A DNA stretch of 64,000 nucleotides, taken from the NCBI GenBank assembly GCA_035575715.1, contig DATLXN010000038.1, forward strand, positions 1 to 64,000, given 5' to 3'. This stretch comes from JACCSI01 sp035575715 (GTDB lineage: Bacteria > Acidobacteriota > Vicinamibacteria > Vicinamibacterales > UBA2999). The position numbers were made by a program, and so were the translations under genes. Below, one piece after another: positions 53,698 through 63,323 of this stretch (the stretch's first letter is position 1; each line of letters opens with the position of its first letter). The notes beneath the pieces are model-generated. The model was not told where the DNA came from. It saw only the letters and a list, made by a program, of their open reading frames with translations, and made no database searches.

Positions 53698-55574
53698 TGT
53701 TTGGCCTGAACGTCCTCTATCCGTTGTTTCTGGCGGCTGCCGCCGCAGTGGCGATCCCGATCGCACTGCACTTGTTTCGTCGAAAGACGGAGCGGGTTGT
53801 CGACTTCCCAGCCGTCCGGCTCTTGCGGAAAGGCCCGGTCGAGCAACATCGTCGTCGCCGATTGCGCGAACTCCTGTTGCTGGCCTTGCGGGTCACCGCC
53901 CTGGCGCTGCTGGCGTTCGCCTTCTCGCGCCCATACTTCGATGAGGGGGCCGGCGCCCTGCCCGCACCAGTCTCGGTCATTGCTCTCGATATATCGCTGA
54001 GCCTTTCGGCACCGGGCCAGTGGGAGGCTGCGCGAGCGCACGCGCGTCGCGCCGTGGACGAGGCGCCGTCGACGCATGCCGTTGCGCTGATGACGTTTGC
54101 CGACTCAGCGACGGTGGTGGTGCCGCCGACCACCGACCGCGGCGGTGTCCTCGCCGCGATTGATGCCGCGAAGGCAGCGGCGGGCGCGACAAGGTATCGA
54201 ACCGCGCTGGCGCGCGCGGCAGAAGTGATCGGCGGGGCGACCGGCCGAATTGTCGTCGTCAGCGATCTCCAGCAGTCCGGCTGGGAGGCGGGAGATGAAG
54301 GCGCGGTGCCCGACGGTATTCGGATTGAGGTCAGCGAAGTGCCGGCACCGCCGGGCAACGTCGCCGTAACGGCAGTTCGGCGTGACGGCGCGGCGGTGAT
54401 CGCGGCGATCCATAACTACGGTGCGCGCCCGATCCGCCTGCCGGTACACCTGCGCGTGGCCGACAAGGACGTCGTCACGCAGGCCACCGACATCGCCGCG
54501 CAATCTGCCGCGGAGGTCCGACTGTCAGCGACCTTACCCGCGCGCGGGGCGGCGTCGGTGGTCATCGACGATGCGGCCGGCTATCAGGGTGATAACCAAT
54601 GGCACTTCGTGCTCGACCCGCCCGGCGCCGTGTCGATTTTAGTGATCACCGCTGCCGCCCCTGACTCCTCGAACGCCGGGCTCTACATCGAACGCGCGCT
54701 GAGTGTTGCTGATGACGGTCGCGCCTTCGCGCCGCAGGTCATCGATGGGCGCGCGTTTTCGTCGCTGTCTGTGGAACGGTTTGGCCAGCCGGCGTCGCTC
54801 ATCGTGCTCGGCACGACGACCTTGGATCGTACCGGTCGCCAGCGCATTGCCGCCTATCTCAATGAAGGCGGCCGCGTCCTGGTCACGCTCGGTCCAGACG
54901 TCGACTTGGCGACCTTGCCGGATGCGATCGGTGGCGCCATCGATGTGGAGCCAGTGCCCGCCGCCGCCGCGCGCACCGCAACGCTCGTTGCGACCGACGG
55001 CCGCCATCCCATTTTTCGTCCTTTTCTCAGGCCGAGCGGCGCGTTAGGGGACGTCTATATCGAGCAGTACCGACGTCTGAATGATCAGAGCGGCCGAACG
55101 GTGCTGGCACGATTCTCAGGAGCGGGCAACGCTTTTACGGAACAGCCGGTAGGCAGGGGACGGCTGTTGTTATTTGCCTCGGATCTCGACAACCAGTGGA
55201 ACCGCTTCCCCCTGAATCCGTCGTTTGTCCCGTGGGCGATTGAGACGGCTCGCTATCTCACCCACGGACGCGAGCAGCGGCAGGACTTCGTGCTGCCGGA
55301 ACACCCGCTCGGCAGTGAGGCCGCACCTGGTGTCTATCAGCTCAGCAACCCTGACCGTCGCGTCGCGGTCAACGTGGATGTCCGCGAATCGAATCCCACT
55401 CGCACCACGGCAGAAGAATTCACTGGTGCCATTGCGCGTTTGAATCAAGTCGCGGCAGTGCGCGCCCAGGCAGTAGCGCGCGAACAAGAAGATCGGCAGC
55501 GGTTGTGGCAGATCGGTTTGTTAGTGATGTTCGTGGCCCTCGCCGGGGAGGGTCTGATCGGCCGATCGCGCTGA
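53697..55574 (+). CDS. BatA-domain and VWA membrane protein
   Basis: A 625-residue protein. The N-terminal BatA domain (FGLNVLYPLFLAAAAAVAIPIALHLFRRK, then DFPAVRLL) has two helices (about 8-26 and 57-76). A VWA fold follows with DxSxS in VIALDISLSLSAPG (about 97-110), then a GATase-like beta-rich region and a C-terminal helix (about 602-620). It is a membrane-anchored VWA partner for the MoxR/DUF58 pair. The VWA domain probably faces the periplasm because it lies between the second and last helices. Confidence 0.9.
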   Translation: MFGLNVLYPLFLAAAAAVAIPIALHLFRRKTERVVDFPAVRLLRKGPVEQHRRRRLRELLLLALRVTALALLAFAFSRPYFDEGAGALPAPVSVIALDISLSLSAPGQWEAARAHARRAVDEAPSTHAVALMTFADSATVVVPPTTDRGGVLAAIDAAKAAAGATRYRTALARAAEVIGGATGRIVVVSDLQQSGWEAGDEGAVPDGIRIEVSEVPAPPGNVAVTAVRRDGAAVIAAIHNYGARPIRLPVHLRVADKDVVTQATDIAAQSAAEVRLSATLPARGAASVVIDDAAGYQGDNQWHFVLDPPGAVSILVITAAAPDSSNAGLYIERALSVADDGRAFAPQVIDGRAFSSLSVERFGQPASLIVLGTTTLDRTGRQRIAAYLNEGGRVLVTLGPDVDLATLPDAIGGAIDVEPVPAAAARTATLVATDGRHPIFRPFLRPSGALGDVYIEQYRRLNDQSGRTVLARFSGAGNAFTEQPVGRGRLLLFASDLDNQWNRFPLNPSFVPWAIETARYLTHGREQRQDFVLPEHPLGSEAAPGVYQLSNPDRRVAVNVDVRESNPTRTTAEEFTGAIARLNQVAAVRAQAVAREQEDRQRLWQIGLLVMFVALAGEGLIGRSR

Positions 55575-55640
55575 GCCCTCAGGAGTCGCCCATGCACTAC
55601 GATAAGCATGACGGCCCCGACCTCGTGGAAAGCGGAAGAG

Positions 55641-58600
55641 ATGAGCGAGCATTCGGTTGAGCTCCAGGCCACTCTCACCGGCATCAAGCGTCAGTGGACG
55701 CAGCGGGCATGGCTGCGCGCATGGACACGTGGGGCTGCTGCGGCTGCTACAGTCGTGCTGGTCGGCTTCGTCGCGTCGTTGCTGATCGCGCGAGACGGTC
55801 TGCCGCTCCTCATCACAGCCGCCGTCGTTCTGATCGTCGCCGTCTTCGCCATCGCCCGCGCGCTATGGCCCTGCCGACACGCTCCCAAAGAGCCCCAGAT
55901 CGCCCGCTTCATCGAAGAGCGGACCGGCGGCCTCGACGATGTGGTGGTTACGGCTGTTGATTACGCCGCCAGGCCAGAGGCCTCGGCGCGCATGCGTGAG
56001 GCGCTCGCCGCCGACGCCGCACGCGCCCTTGCCGCGATCGATCTCGACCTGCTCATCCCGAAAAAATCGAGACGGCTAGCGGCGGTGACTGCCGGTGTGG
56101 CGACGATTGCATTGGCGGTCAGCATTGGACTGTTTGCGCCCAAGGTGTCACGCGGCGCCAACGTGGCTGGCGCGTATCTGTTTCCGCAGCGTCTGACGCT
56201 GGAGGTGACGCCGGGCACCGGTAAACTGCGCGCCGGGCAGCCGCTGGCAATCACCGCCCGAGTTGCTGGTCTGGCCGGCGAAGTGATCCCGACCTTGACC
56301 CTCAAGATCGGCGATGAAACACGAACCGTGCGAATGGTCACGACCGAGGTCGCGGGCACATTTGCCGTCGCCATTGAGCGTGTCGACGAGTCCTTCGCGT
56401 ATCGAGTCGACGCCGCAGCGGCGCGATCCGACGACTATCGCATCACGGTGATCAAGCCACCGCGTGTGGAACGGATCGACCTGCGCTACGAATTCCCGCG
56501 TGGCCTTGGGCTTGCCCCACGCACAGACCAAGACAGCGGCGACATCTATGGTCCTGCCGGGACCCGCGTCCAGTTGACGGTCACTGCAGACAAGCCGATC
56601 AAAAACGCCTTCCTGGTGCTCGACGACGGTAGACAGGTAGCGCTCGCCGGCGCCGCCGCTGTATTAGAGGGCGCGCTCACTATCAGCGACGACGGCTCCT
56701 ACCGCATCGCGCTCGCCGATCAAGACGGTCTGTCTAGCGCGGGCGACACGGAGTATTTCATCCGGACCCTCGCCGATCGCCCGCCGGACGTGCGGATCAT
56801 CCGGCCAGCCAGCGACAAGCAGGTTACACCCCTCGAAGAAGTCACGATCGAAGCTCGCGCAGACGACGACTACGGCATCGCGTCGCTCGACCTGGTCTTT
56901 CAATCGGTCACCGGCACGCAGAAGACGGTTGCGCTGCGGGGCAGGCAGGGCGGGCTGACCGCCGCGGGCCTGCATACCTTGTTCATGGAGGAATTGGGCG
57001 TCCAGCCCGGCGACTTTGTGACGTACTACGCGCGCGCCCGCGATGTCGGCCGTGGTCGCCGGTCGACGGAAGCGCGCAGCGATATTTTTTTCCTCGAAGT
57101 AAAGCCATTCGAAGAAGAGTTCGTCGCGGCGCAAAGCCAATCGATGGGGCAGGGCGGATCGCAAAGTGCCAACGATCTGCAGGCGCTCGCCGAGGCCCAG
57201 AAGGAAATTATCGTCGCGACCTGGAAACTCGATGCGCGCGCGCGACGCGCGCAGGATGCCGGCTCGCGGCAAGACATCACAGCCGTCTCGAAGTCGCAAG
57301 CCGACCTGCGCGTCCGCGCCGAGCGCGCCAGCGCGCAGGCGTCACGGGCGACCGATCCGCGGCGGCGCCGGGGCGCTCCGCCGCCCGGCGAGAATCCGCT
57401 CGGCAAAGCGGTGGAAGCCATGGGTCGCGCGGTGCATCAACTGGACGCTGCTCGCACCTCGGTCGCGCTCACCCACGAAATGGAGGCGCTCAACCAGTTG
57501 TTGAAGGCCGAGGCTGATGTGCGGCGGCGGCAGGTGTCGCGGCAACAGCAAGCCGGTGGCGGTGGCGGCGTGAACCGCTCAGAAGCCGACCTGTCCAATC
57601 TGTTCGATCAGGAGCTGCGTAAGCGCCAGCAGACCAATTACGAAAGCCCGAACTCGACGGAAACGCGCGAGGACGAGAAGCAGGAAGATCCGCTCGAGCG
57701 CATTCGCGAGCTGGCGCGCCGGCAGGACGCGCTCAACAAGCAACAGCACGATCTCGAACGCAATCGCGAGCGGGTGGCCGCTGAAGAATTGAAGCGGCAA
57801 CTGGAACGCCTGACGCGCGACCAGAACGAGCTGCGGCAGCAGGCTGAACGGCTTGCCCAACAGATGCAGCAGGCCTCGAAAGCACCGAGCAGCCAATCGT
57901 CGAGCGGCCAGTCGCAGAGCGGCCAATCGCAAGGCCGGCCATCGCAGACTGGCCAGGCGAAAGGGGGACAGTCGCTCCGGGACATCTCCCAGGACATGCG
58001 CGATGCCGCGACTGGCATGAGTCGTCAGGATCCTCAGCAGGCGTCGAGCAGCGGCGGTCGCGCCGCGGAACGCCTGCGCGACCTCGAAAAGCAGATGCAG
58101 GGCGCGCGTCCCGACGACCGACGTCGGGCGCTTGGCGACTTGCAGCTGGAGACACGACAGCTCGCCGACGCGCAACGCCGACTCGGCAACGAAGCTGGCC
58201 GGACCTCGCAAGGACAACCGGGCGATGACGCGCGGCGGCGGTTAGCAGGTGAGCAAGACCGACTGGCGGACCGCGCGGACCGCTTAAAGGATCAAGTCCA
58301 GCGCCTGTCCCGAAGCGGCGAGGGGAAACCGGAGGAGCGCACCGCGACCTCCGAGACGGTGCGGGAAATTGACAAGCAGAAACTCGCCGAGCGGATGCGT
58401 GCCTCGGCCGAATCGCTCCGCCAGCCGGGTGGCCGTGACCGGGAAGGGGAATCCGTGGCCCGAGGGCTCGACAAGATCGCCGATCAACTCGGCGCGGCCG
58501 CCGGAACGAAAGATGCCGACTCGCGGCGCCTGTCCGATCAACTGTCCAAGACCCAGGAACTGCGTGACTCGGTCGCCCAACTCCAGCGTTCGATCGAACA

Positions 58601-59057
58601 ATTACAGCGCGAGGCGCAGCCAGGTCAAGGCGCACAGCAGGCCTCGCAAGGGCGCGAAAGCGCCGGTGGACAACAAGGCGGCAGCACCGGTGCCGATGGT
58701 GGGCGAGTCCAGCAGTTGCAGCGCGAGGTCAACGAGCGCATGCGCGAGGCGGAACGGCTGACCGCCGACCTCCGCCGCGATAACCCTGGGATGCAAGGCG
58801 AGCAGAGCCAGGAATGGTGGCGCAGCTTCTCGGCCCCGGGGACCGAGGCCTTCAAGCAAGACTTCGCGCGTTGGGAATCGCTGAAGAAGAACCTGCTGGT
58901 CGCGATCGAGGGGGTCGAATCGAAAGTGTCCGACGAATTACGCGACCGCGAAAACAAGGAACGCTTCAATGCAGGCGGCCACCAAGCGGTCGGCGAGGCG
59001 TATCGCGACATGGTTGAGAAGTACTACCGCTCGCTTGCGGCGCCGCGAAAAAGGTAG
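55641..59057 (+). CDS. DUF4175-like large membrane protein with coiled-coil tail
   Basis: A protein of about 1,138 residues. Two or three helices (about 32-80 and 145-165) are followed by an Ig-like beta region (about 180-480) and a very long helical part (about 500-1,130) rich in Gln, Arg, Glu and Ala, with a low-complexity Ser/Gly/Gln stretch (SSGQSQSGQSQGRPSQTG, about 750-780). This is the layout of DUF4175 proteins that sit beside MoxR clusters. ATG 55641 is preferred, with GGAAAG at a suitable distance; ATG 55608 is an alternative. An ATG at 55592 with AGGAG upstream opens a separate 22-codon frame ending within this gene; it may be a leader peptide or chance. Confidence 0.85.
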   Translation: MSEHSVELQATLTGIKRQWTQRAWLRAWTRGAAAAATVVLVGFVASLLIARDGLPLLITAAVVLIVAVFAIARALWPCRHAPKEPQIARFIEERTGGLDDVVVTAVDYAARPEASARMREALAADAARALAAIDLDLLIPKKSRRLAAVTAGVATIALAVSIGLFAPKVSRGANVAGAYLFPQRLTLEVTPGTGKLRAGQPLAITARVAGLAGEVIPTLTLKIGDETRTVRMVTTEVAGTFAVAIERVDESFAYRVDAAAARSDDYRITVIKPPRVERIDLRYEFPRGLGLAPRTDQDSGDIYGPAGTRVQLTVTADKPIKNAFLVLDDGRQVALAGAAAVLEGALTISDDGSYRIALADQDGLSSAGDTEYFIRTLADRPPDVRIIRPASDKQVTPLEEVTIEARADDDYGIASLDLVFQSVTGTQKTVALRGRQGGLTAAGLHTLFMEELGVQPGDFVTYYARARDVGRGRRSTEARSDIFFLEVKPFEEEFVAAQSQSMGQGGSQSANDLQALAEAQKEIIVATWKLDARARRAQDAGSRQDITAVSKSQADLRVRAERASAQASRATDPRRRRGAPPPGENPLGKAVEAMGRAVHQLDAARTSVALTHEMEALNQLLKAEADVRRRQVSRQQQAGGGGGVNRSEADLSNLFDQELRKRQQTNYESPNSTETREDEKQEDPLERIRELARRQDALNKQQHDLERNRERVAAEELKRQLERLTRDQNELRQQAERLAQQMQQASKAPSSQSSSGQSQSGQSQGRPSQTGQAKGGQSLRDISQDMRDAATGMSRQDPQQASSSGGRAAERLRDLEKQMQGARPDDRRRALGDLQLETRQLADAQRRLGNEAGRTSQGQPGDDARRRLAGEQDRLADRADRLKDQVQRLSRSGEGKPEERTATSETVREIDKQKLAERMRASAESLRQPGGRDREGESVARGLDKIADQLGAAAGTKDADSRRLSDQLSKTQELRDSVAQLQRSIEQLQREAQPGQGAQQASQGRESAGGQQGGSTGADGGRVQQLQREVNERMREAERLTADLRRDNPGMQGEQSQEWWRSFSAPGTEAFKQDFARWESLKKNLLVAIEGVESKVSDELRDRENKERFNAGGHQAVGEAYRDMVEKYYRSLAAPRKR

Positions 59058-59074
59058 TTGGGACGGGTCCCACT

Positions 59075-61282
59075 GTGAGGTTTGCCGTCGCCCTGCCATG
59101 GTGGGGCTACGCGGCGGCGTTTGCCGCCGCCCTTCTTTTCGCCTGGTTGGCGTATGCGCGCAACCGTGCCGCGCTGACCCGCGCGCAACAGGCGACGCTC
59201 CTCTCCCTGCGCGCCCTGACGCTACTCCTGATCGTCATCTGCCTGCTCCGACCGGTTCGACTGGTCACCGCCGCTGGTGCGCGCGACAGCGTCGTCGCAA
59301 TTCTTGTCGACGTGTCACGCAGCATGCGACTGGCGGATGACGGCGCGCCAAGAATCGAGCGGGCGCGGGCGCTCGCCACTGATTTGCAAACGCAGATCGC
59401 AGGTGACTATCGCACCGAGTTATTGACGTTTGGGGAATCGCTGAGCCGTGCCGAGTTGCCCCAGCTGACTGCCGACGCGCGGCGCAGCGACCTCAGTGGT
59501 GCGTTGACCGCGCTGACCGAGCGGTTCCGCGGGCAGCGCCTGGCTGGAGTGGTGGTGTTGTCCGACGGCGGCGATACCGCCGCGACCGAAGCAGGCAGTG
59601 GGCGACCGCTTGGCGTCCCGGTCTTCACCGTCGGCATTGGCAACACGGTGATTACGCGCGACCGCGAGGTCGTCAACCTCACCGCGGGCGAACCGCTCCT
59701 GACTCAGTCGTCGATTGATTTGAGCGCCACGGTGACCAGTGCCGGCTTCGGCGCGTCGCCGATGCAATTGCGGCTGACCGAGAACGGGCGGTTGATCGAA
59801 ACACGGCAGATCGCGCCGGTCGAGGGCTCGCCCGCGCACGAGGTGTTTACCGTGTCGCCCACCTCGGACGGGGCGACGGTCTATGCGATCGAGATACCGG
59901 CCGAAGCGGGTGAGTTGGCGGCCGAGAATAATGTCCGGAGCCTGGTCGTGCCGCCCCAGGGACGTCAACGGCGCGTGCTGATCGTCGAAGGCGCGCCAGG
60001 GTTCGAACACACCTTTCTCAAACGGGCACTCGGCCGCGATCGCTCGCTGACGGTGGACTCGGTGGTGCGTAAGGGGCAGAACGACCAGGGTCGCGACACG
60101 TTTTTCATCCAGGCGTCGTCGAGCCGCTCAGCGGCGCTGGCCGGCGGCTACCCGACAAAGCGCGCGGAGCTGTACCGATATGACGCGGTGATCTTCGGCA
60201 ATATCGAAGGCGATTTCTTCAGCCGCGAACAGCTCGAAATGACCGCGGACTTTGTCTCGCTACGCGGCGGCGGCCTGCTGGTGTTGGGCGCGCGGTCGTT
60301 CGATCGCGCCGGGCTGCTCGGGACGCCGCTCGAGGAAGTGTTACCGCTTGATTTGACGGACCGTCGTGGGGCGGCGCTCCGCTCCGGCGGCGTGACGCCC
60401 GCCGCCAACGCGTTGGCGCTCACCGCCGACGGGGCGGCCCATCCAGCGACCCGGCTGGCCGTGACCATCGATGAAAGCCGCAAGCGGTGGGCGCAACTCC
60501 CGCCGCTTGCCGCAGTGGTCACCGCAGGCGCCCCGCGGGCCGGTGCCCAGGTGCTCGCGTTGACGAGCGGGGCTGGCGGCGAGATCCGCCCGTTGATCGT
60601 CACGCAGCGCTATGGCCTTGGGCGATCGATGGTGTTCGCCGGCGAAGCGGCATGGCGGTGGCGCATGCTGAAACCGGCAAGCGATACGACCTACGAGATG
60701 GTGTGGCGGCAACTGGCGCGCTGGCTGGGCGCCGGGGCAGGAGAGCCGGTTGAAATCCCTCCCGTCGCCGTCGGGTTGCCGGGGACCACCGAGCCCATCA
60801 GTGTGCTGGTGCGCGACGAAGAGTTCAAAGCGATCGGCGATGGCGAAGTCACGGTCCGCGTCAAAGACCCGGCCGGTGTCGAACGCTCGGTACCGGCGGC
60901 GTTGGCCGACCCGCGCATCGGCAGATATGCCGCGGCCGTCCGCTTTGATCAACCCGGCGTCTACACCATTGCCGCTGATGTCCGGCGAGGCGGCCACAGC
61001 CTGGGGACAGTGACGCGACCGACGCTGGTTGGCGGCGCTGACGTGGAATTGAGTGAACCGCGCTTGAACGAGGCGGTGTTACGCCGCATTGCCGAGACGA
61101 CCAGCGGGGCGTATGTCCCCGCCGCCGCTGCATCGACGATTCCGGGTCTGTTGCGTGCGAGTGCGGTCGGCAACCCGCCCACCGAGATGCGCGACCTGTG
61201 GAATAACCTCTGGACCTTGCTAGCGATTGTCGCTTTGCTGAGCGGGGAATGGCTGATGCGCCGGAGAGTTGGGTTGGCTTAA
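59075..61282 (+). CDS. VWA domain membrane protein with glutamine amidotransferase-like domain
   Basis: A 735-residue protein. Two N-terminal helices (about 8-25 and 41-59), then a VWA fold with DxSxS in VAILVDVSRSMRL (about 75-82), a region with RRVLIVEGAPGFEHTFLKRAL and DAVIFGNIEGDFFSREQLEMT resembling class I GATase-like domains without a catalytic Cys that I can see, Ig-like stretches, and a C-terminal helix (LWTLLAIVALLSGEWLMRR). It is likely membrane-bound with the VWA part in the periplasm. It starts GTG, 17 bases after the DUF4175 gene. Confidence 0.88.
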   Translation: MRFAVALPWWGYAAAFAAALLFAWLAYARNRAALTRAQQATLLSLRALTLLLIVICLLRPVRLVTAAGARDSVVAILVDVSRSMRLADDGAPRIERARALATDLQTQIAGDYRTELLTFGESLSRAELPQLTADARRSDLSGALTALTERFRGQRLAGVVVLSDGGDTAATEAGSGRPLGVPVFTVGIGNTVITRDREVVNLTAGEPLLTQSSIDLSATVTSAGFGASPMQLRLTENGRLIETRQIAPVEGSPAHEVFTVSPTSDGATVYAIEIPAEAGELAAENNVRSLVVPPQGRQRRVLIVEGAPGFEHTFLKRALGRDRSLTVDSVVRKGQNDQGRDTFFIQASSSRSAALAGGYPTKRAELYRYDAVIFGNIEGDFFSREQLEMTADFVSLRGGGLLVLGARSFDRAGLLGTPLEEVLPLDLTDRRGAALRSGGVTPAANALALTADGAAHPATRLAVTIDESRKRWAQLPPLAAVVTAGAPRAGAQVLALTSGAGGEIRPLIVTQRYGLGRSMVFAGEAAWRWRMLKPASDTTYEMVWRQLARWLGAGAGEPVEIPPVAVGLPGTTEPISVLVRDEEFKAIGDGEVTVRVKDPAGVERSVPAALADPRIGRYAAAVRFDQPGVYTIAADVRRGGHSLGTVTRPTLVGGADVELSEPRLNEAVLRRIAETTSGAYVPAAAASTIPGLLRASAVGNPPTEMRDLWNNLWTLLAIVALLSGEWLMRRRVGLA

Positions 61283-61292
61283 AGTGGCAGCT

Positions 61293-62252
61293 ATGAAGCT
61301 GTGGTTGGCGATCGCGGGGCTGGTCCTCGCCGGCACCGTCTCGAATACACGCGCCGAAGAGCGGTTCGCGCTGGTGTTATCCGGGGCGTCGGGCGGCCCG
61401 AAGTATGCCGAGCAGATGCGCGAGTGGCGCAACGCGATCTCCACCGCGTTGATCGATCGGTACGGCTTCCCCAAAGACAAGGTGCGCGTGTTCGTCGACG
61501 AGACGGTAAAAACCGGCGACTCGGGCACGGCCCAAAACGTCCGCGCCGCGATGGCGGAATTGCGCAAGCAGATGACGCGCCAGGACCTGCTGGTGATCGT
61601 CCTGCTGGGGCACGGCACCTACGACGGCGACATCGCCAAGTTCAACCTGGTTGGCCCCGACCTGACGGCTGCCGAATGGAAGACGCTGCTCGACGGCGTC
61701 CCGGCCCGCCTGGTCATGGTCAACACCACCGAAGCCAGCTTTCCCTTTCTCGCACGATTGTCCGGCGCCAACCGGGTGGTGATTACGGCGACAGATTCTG
61801 CTGCGCAGAAGTACGCCACGGTCTTTCCGGACTATTTCGCGAAAGCGATGACCGCCGCATCGACCGACATGGATAAGAACGGCCGGACGTCCATTTTCGA
61901 AGTGTTTGCCGCGACTAGCGCCGCGGTGAAGCAGCACTACGAACAGCGTGGGCAACTCACCACCGAGCGCGCCGTGATCGACGATAACGGCGACGGGGTC
62001 GGTCGCGAAGCGGAAGCGCCAGGCCCTGACGGCGCAATGGCGCGCTTGCTCTACCTTGATGCAGACACACCGGCGGCGGCGAATGATCCGGCACTCGCGG
62101 CGTTGATCCGCCGCCGCCGCGAACTCGAAGCGGAGGCGGAAGCCCTCAAGCAGCAGAAGGGCGTACTGCCGGCCGCGGCGTGGACCTCGGAATTCGAACG
62201 GCTGATGCTCGAATTAGCCAAAGTGTCGCGCGAGATCAAAGGCCGCTCCTGA
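61293..62252 (+). CDS. exported caspase-fold-like protein, probably lacking the catalytic Cys, with EF-hand-like loops
   Basis: A 319-residue protein with a signal peptide (about 1-20). The body resembles the clan CD (C13/C14) fold: KVRVFVDETV, ENVRAAMAEL-type helix, then LVIVLLGHGTYDG with His107, and the strand ARLVMVNTTEASF where the catalytic Cys would be expected; it reads Asn-Thr-Thr (144-146) instead. Two 12-residue loops match EF-hand spacing: DMDKNGRTSIFE (192-203) and DDNGDGVGREAE (230-241). The C-terminus is a coiled coil (about 268-315). It closes the MoxR run, 10 bases after the VWA gene. Fold assignment is by pattern and should be regarded as tentative. Confidence 0.75.
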   Translation: MKLWLAIAGLVLAGTVSNTRAEERFALVLSGASGGPKYAEQMREWRNAISTALIDRYGFPKDKVRVFVDETVKTGDSGTAQNVRAAMAELRKQMTRQDLLVIVLLGHGTYDGDIAKFNLVGPDLTAAEWKTLLDGVPARLVMVNTTEASFPFLARLSGANRVVITATDSAAQKYATVFPDYFAKAMTAASTDMDKNGRTSIFEVFAATSAAVKQHYEQRGQLTTERAVIDDNGDGVGREAEAPGPDGAMARLLYLDADTPAAANDPALAALIRRRRELEAEAEALKQQKGVLPAAAWTSEFERLMLELAKVSREIKGRS

Positions 62253-62257
62253 CCAGG

Positions 62258-62854
62258 TCAGGTCCATACCACCGGCCTGCGAAACGCCAGGCACAGCACG
62301 CCGCCAGAGGCGAACGCCACCAGATGTGAGATCAGCAGTGCCGCGCCGCTGACATCGAGGCCGAGCGCATGGACCACCGCCGCGGTGATCGCAAACTGCA
62401 GGACAAACCACATCCCGACAAACGCGACCGCCGGCACCTCGACGAGTGACAGCGGCAGGGGGACAAACATCAGCACCCGCGAGCGCGGGTAGAGCACCAG
62501 GTAGGCGCCAATCACGCCGCCGATCGCGCCACTCGCGCCGACGATCGGTGCCCGTCCCTCGGCGCCGAGCCAGCCGTGCACCAAAGCGGCCGCAATGCCG
62601 CAGAGAATATAGAACAGGACAAAACGCGGCCGGCCCATGCGCGCCTCGACGTTTTCTCCAAACAGCCACAGGAACACCGCGTTGACGACAAAATGGGCCA
62701 CGCCGGTATGCATGAACAACGACGCCGGCCACGCCACGACGATAACGGCATCGGCCATCAGCTGCACCGCGAAGACCAACGCGTTGATCAGCAGCAGGGT
62801 GAGCGTCGCGACGGGAATGCCGTGCGATGGAATGACGTCTCGAATGGGCAGCAT
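62258..62854 (-). CDS. rhomboid family intramembrane serine protease
   Basis: A 198-residue membrane protein with about six helices. Catalytic Ser lies in GASGAIGGVIGAYL; the catalytic His is probably the one in LLISHLVAFASGGVL; HFVVNAVFLWLFGENVE is the conserved helix-two block with its Asn, and GRPRFVLFYILCG follows. Rhomboids cleave transmembrane substrates within the bilayer. ATG 62854 was chosen because the frame upstream of it is made of GGGATCA repeat translation. It is convergent with the caspase-like gene (stops five bases apart). Confidence 0.9.
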   Translation of the reverse strand: MLPIRDVIPSHGIPVATLTLLLINALVFAVQLMADAVIVVAWPASLFMHTGVAHFVVNAVFLWLFGENVEARMGRPRFVLFYILCGIAAALVHGWLGAEGRAPIVGASGAIGGVIGAYLVLYPRSRVLMFVPLPLSLVEVPAVAFVGMWFVLQFAITAAVVHALGLDVSGAALLISHLVAFASGGVLCLAFRRPVVWT

Positions 62855-62860
62855 ACGGGC

Positions 62861-62985
62861 AGGGATCAGGGATCCGTTGTCCACGGGATCAGGTAAGTAG
62901 TATCCTGCGATCTGCTTCCTGGCCGATCCCTTATCCCTAGGCCCTGATCCCTGCCGAACCGATCCCTGATCCCTGATCCCTGCCA
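62861..62985. repeat. GGGATCA repeat tract with inverted copies
   Basis: GGGATCA units at 62862-62874 and 62885-62891 face inverted TGATCCC units at about 62927-62981. The arrangement could fold into a hairpin. It fills the divergent region between the rhomboid and zinc-ribbon genes, touching the start codon of the latter. Confidence 0.8.
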
Positions 62986-63269
62986 TGAGATGCCGGAGCT
63001 GTTCGACTGAAATTGCCGAGAAGGCCCTGATTTGTTATCGCTGCGGCGCCGCCACCAGCGACCCCAAAATTGCGCCACCGCCGCCACCCCGCGAGCGTGG
63101 GCCGCTGCCGGTCATCGTCGCGATCCTGGTAATCCTTGCGGCGGCGGTTGTCGGCATGCCGCAGCTGCCCGATGGCCCCGAACGGATGGCGGGGTGGGGC
63201 CTGGTCGTCGTGGTGACGGCGGTCGCGGTGTGGTTGCTCCGGCCGCGGTCGCGCCGCCGGCGGCGCTGA
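62985..63269 (+). CDS. zinc-ribbon membrane protein
   Basis: A 94-residue protein with an N-terminal zinc ribbon (CRSC at residues 3-6 and CYRC at about 17-20), a Pro-rich linker and two transmembrane helices (about 42-58 and 69-84), ending in a basic RPRSRRRRR tail. Proteins of this layout are common and of unknown role. The ATG lies at the edge of the GGGATCA repeat tract. Confidence 0.78.
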   Translation: MRCRSCSTEIAEKALICYRCGAATSDPKIAPPPPPRERGPLPVIVAILVILAAAVVGMPQLPDGPERMAGWGLVVVVTAVAVWLLRPRSRRRRR

Positions 63270-63323
63270 CGCTCTGCGCTATGATGCCAAAGGCACGGCC
63301 GCGAGGCCTGCCGTAGCGCCGAC

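Noticed and set aside
55592..55660. A 22-codon open frame with AGGAG upstream, before the DUF4175 gene
   Set aside because: Mentioned with the DUF4175 gene as a possible leader, but composition and length give no support for a separate gene.
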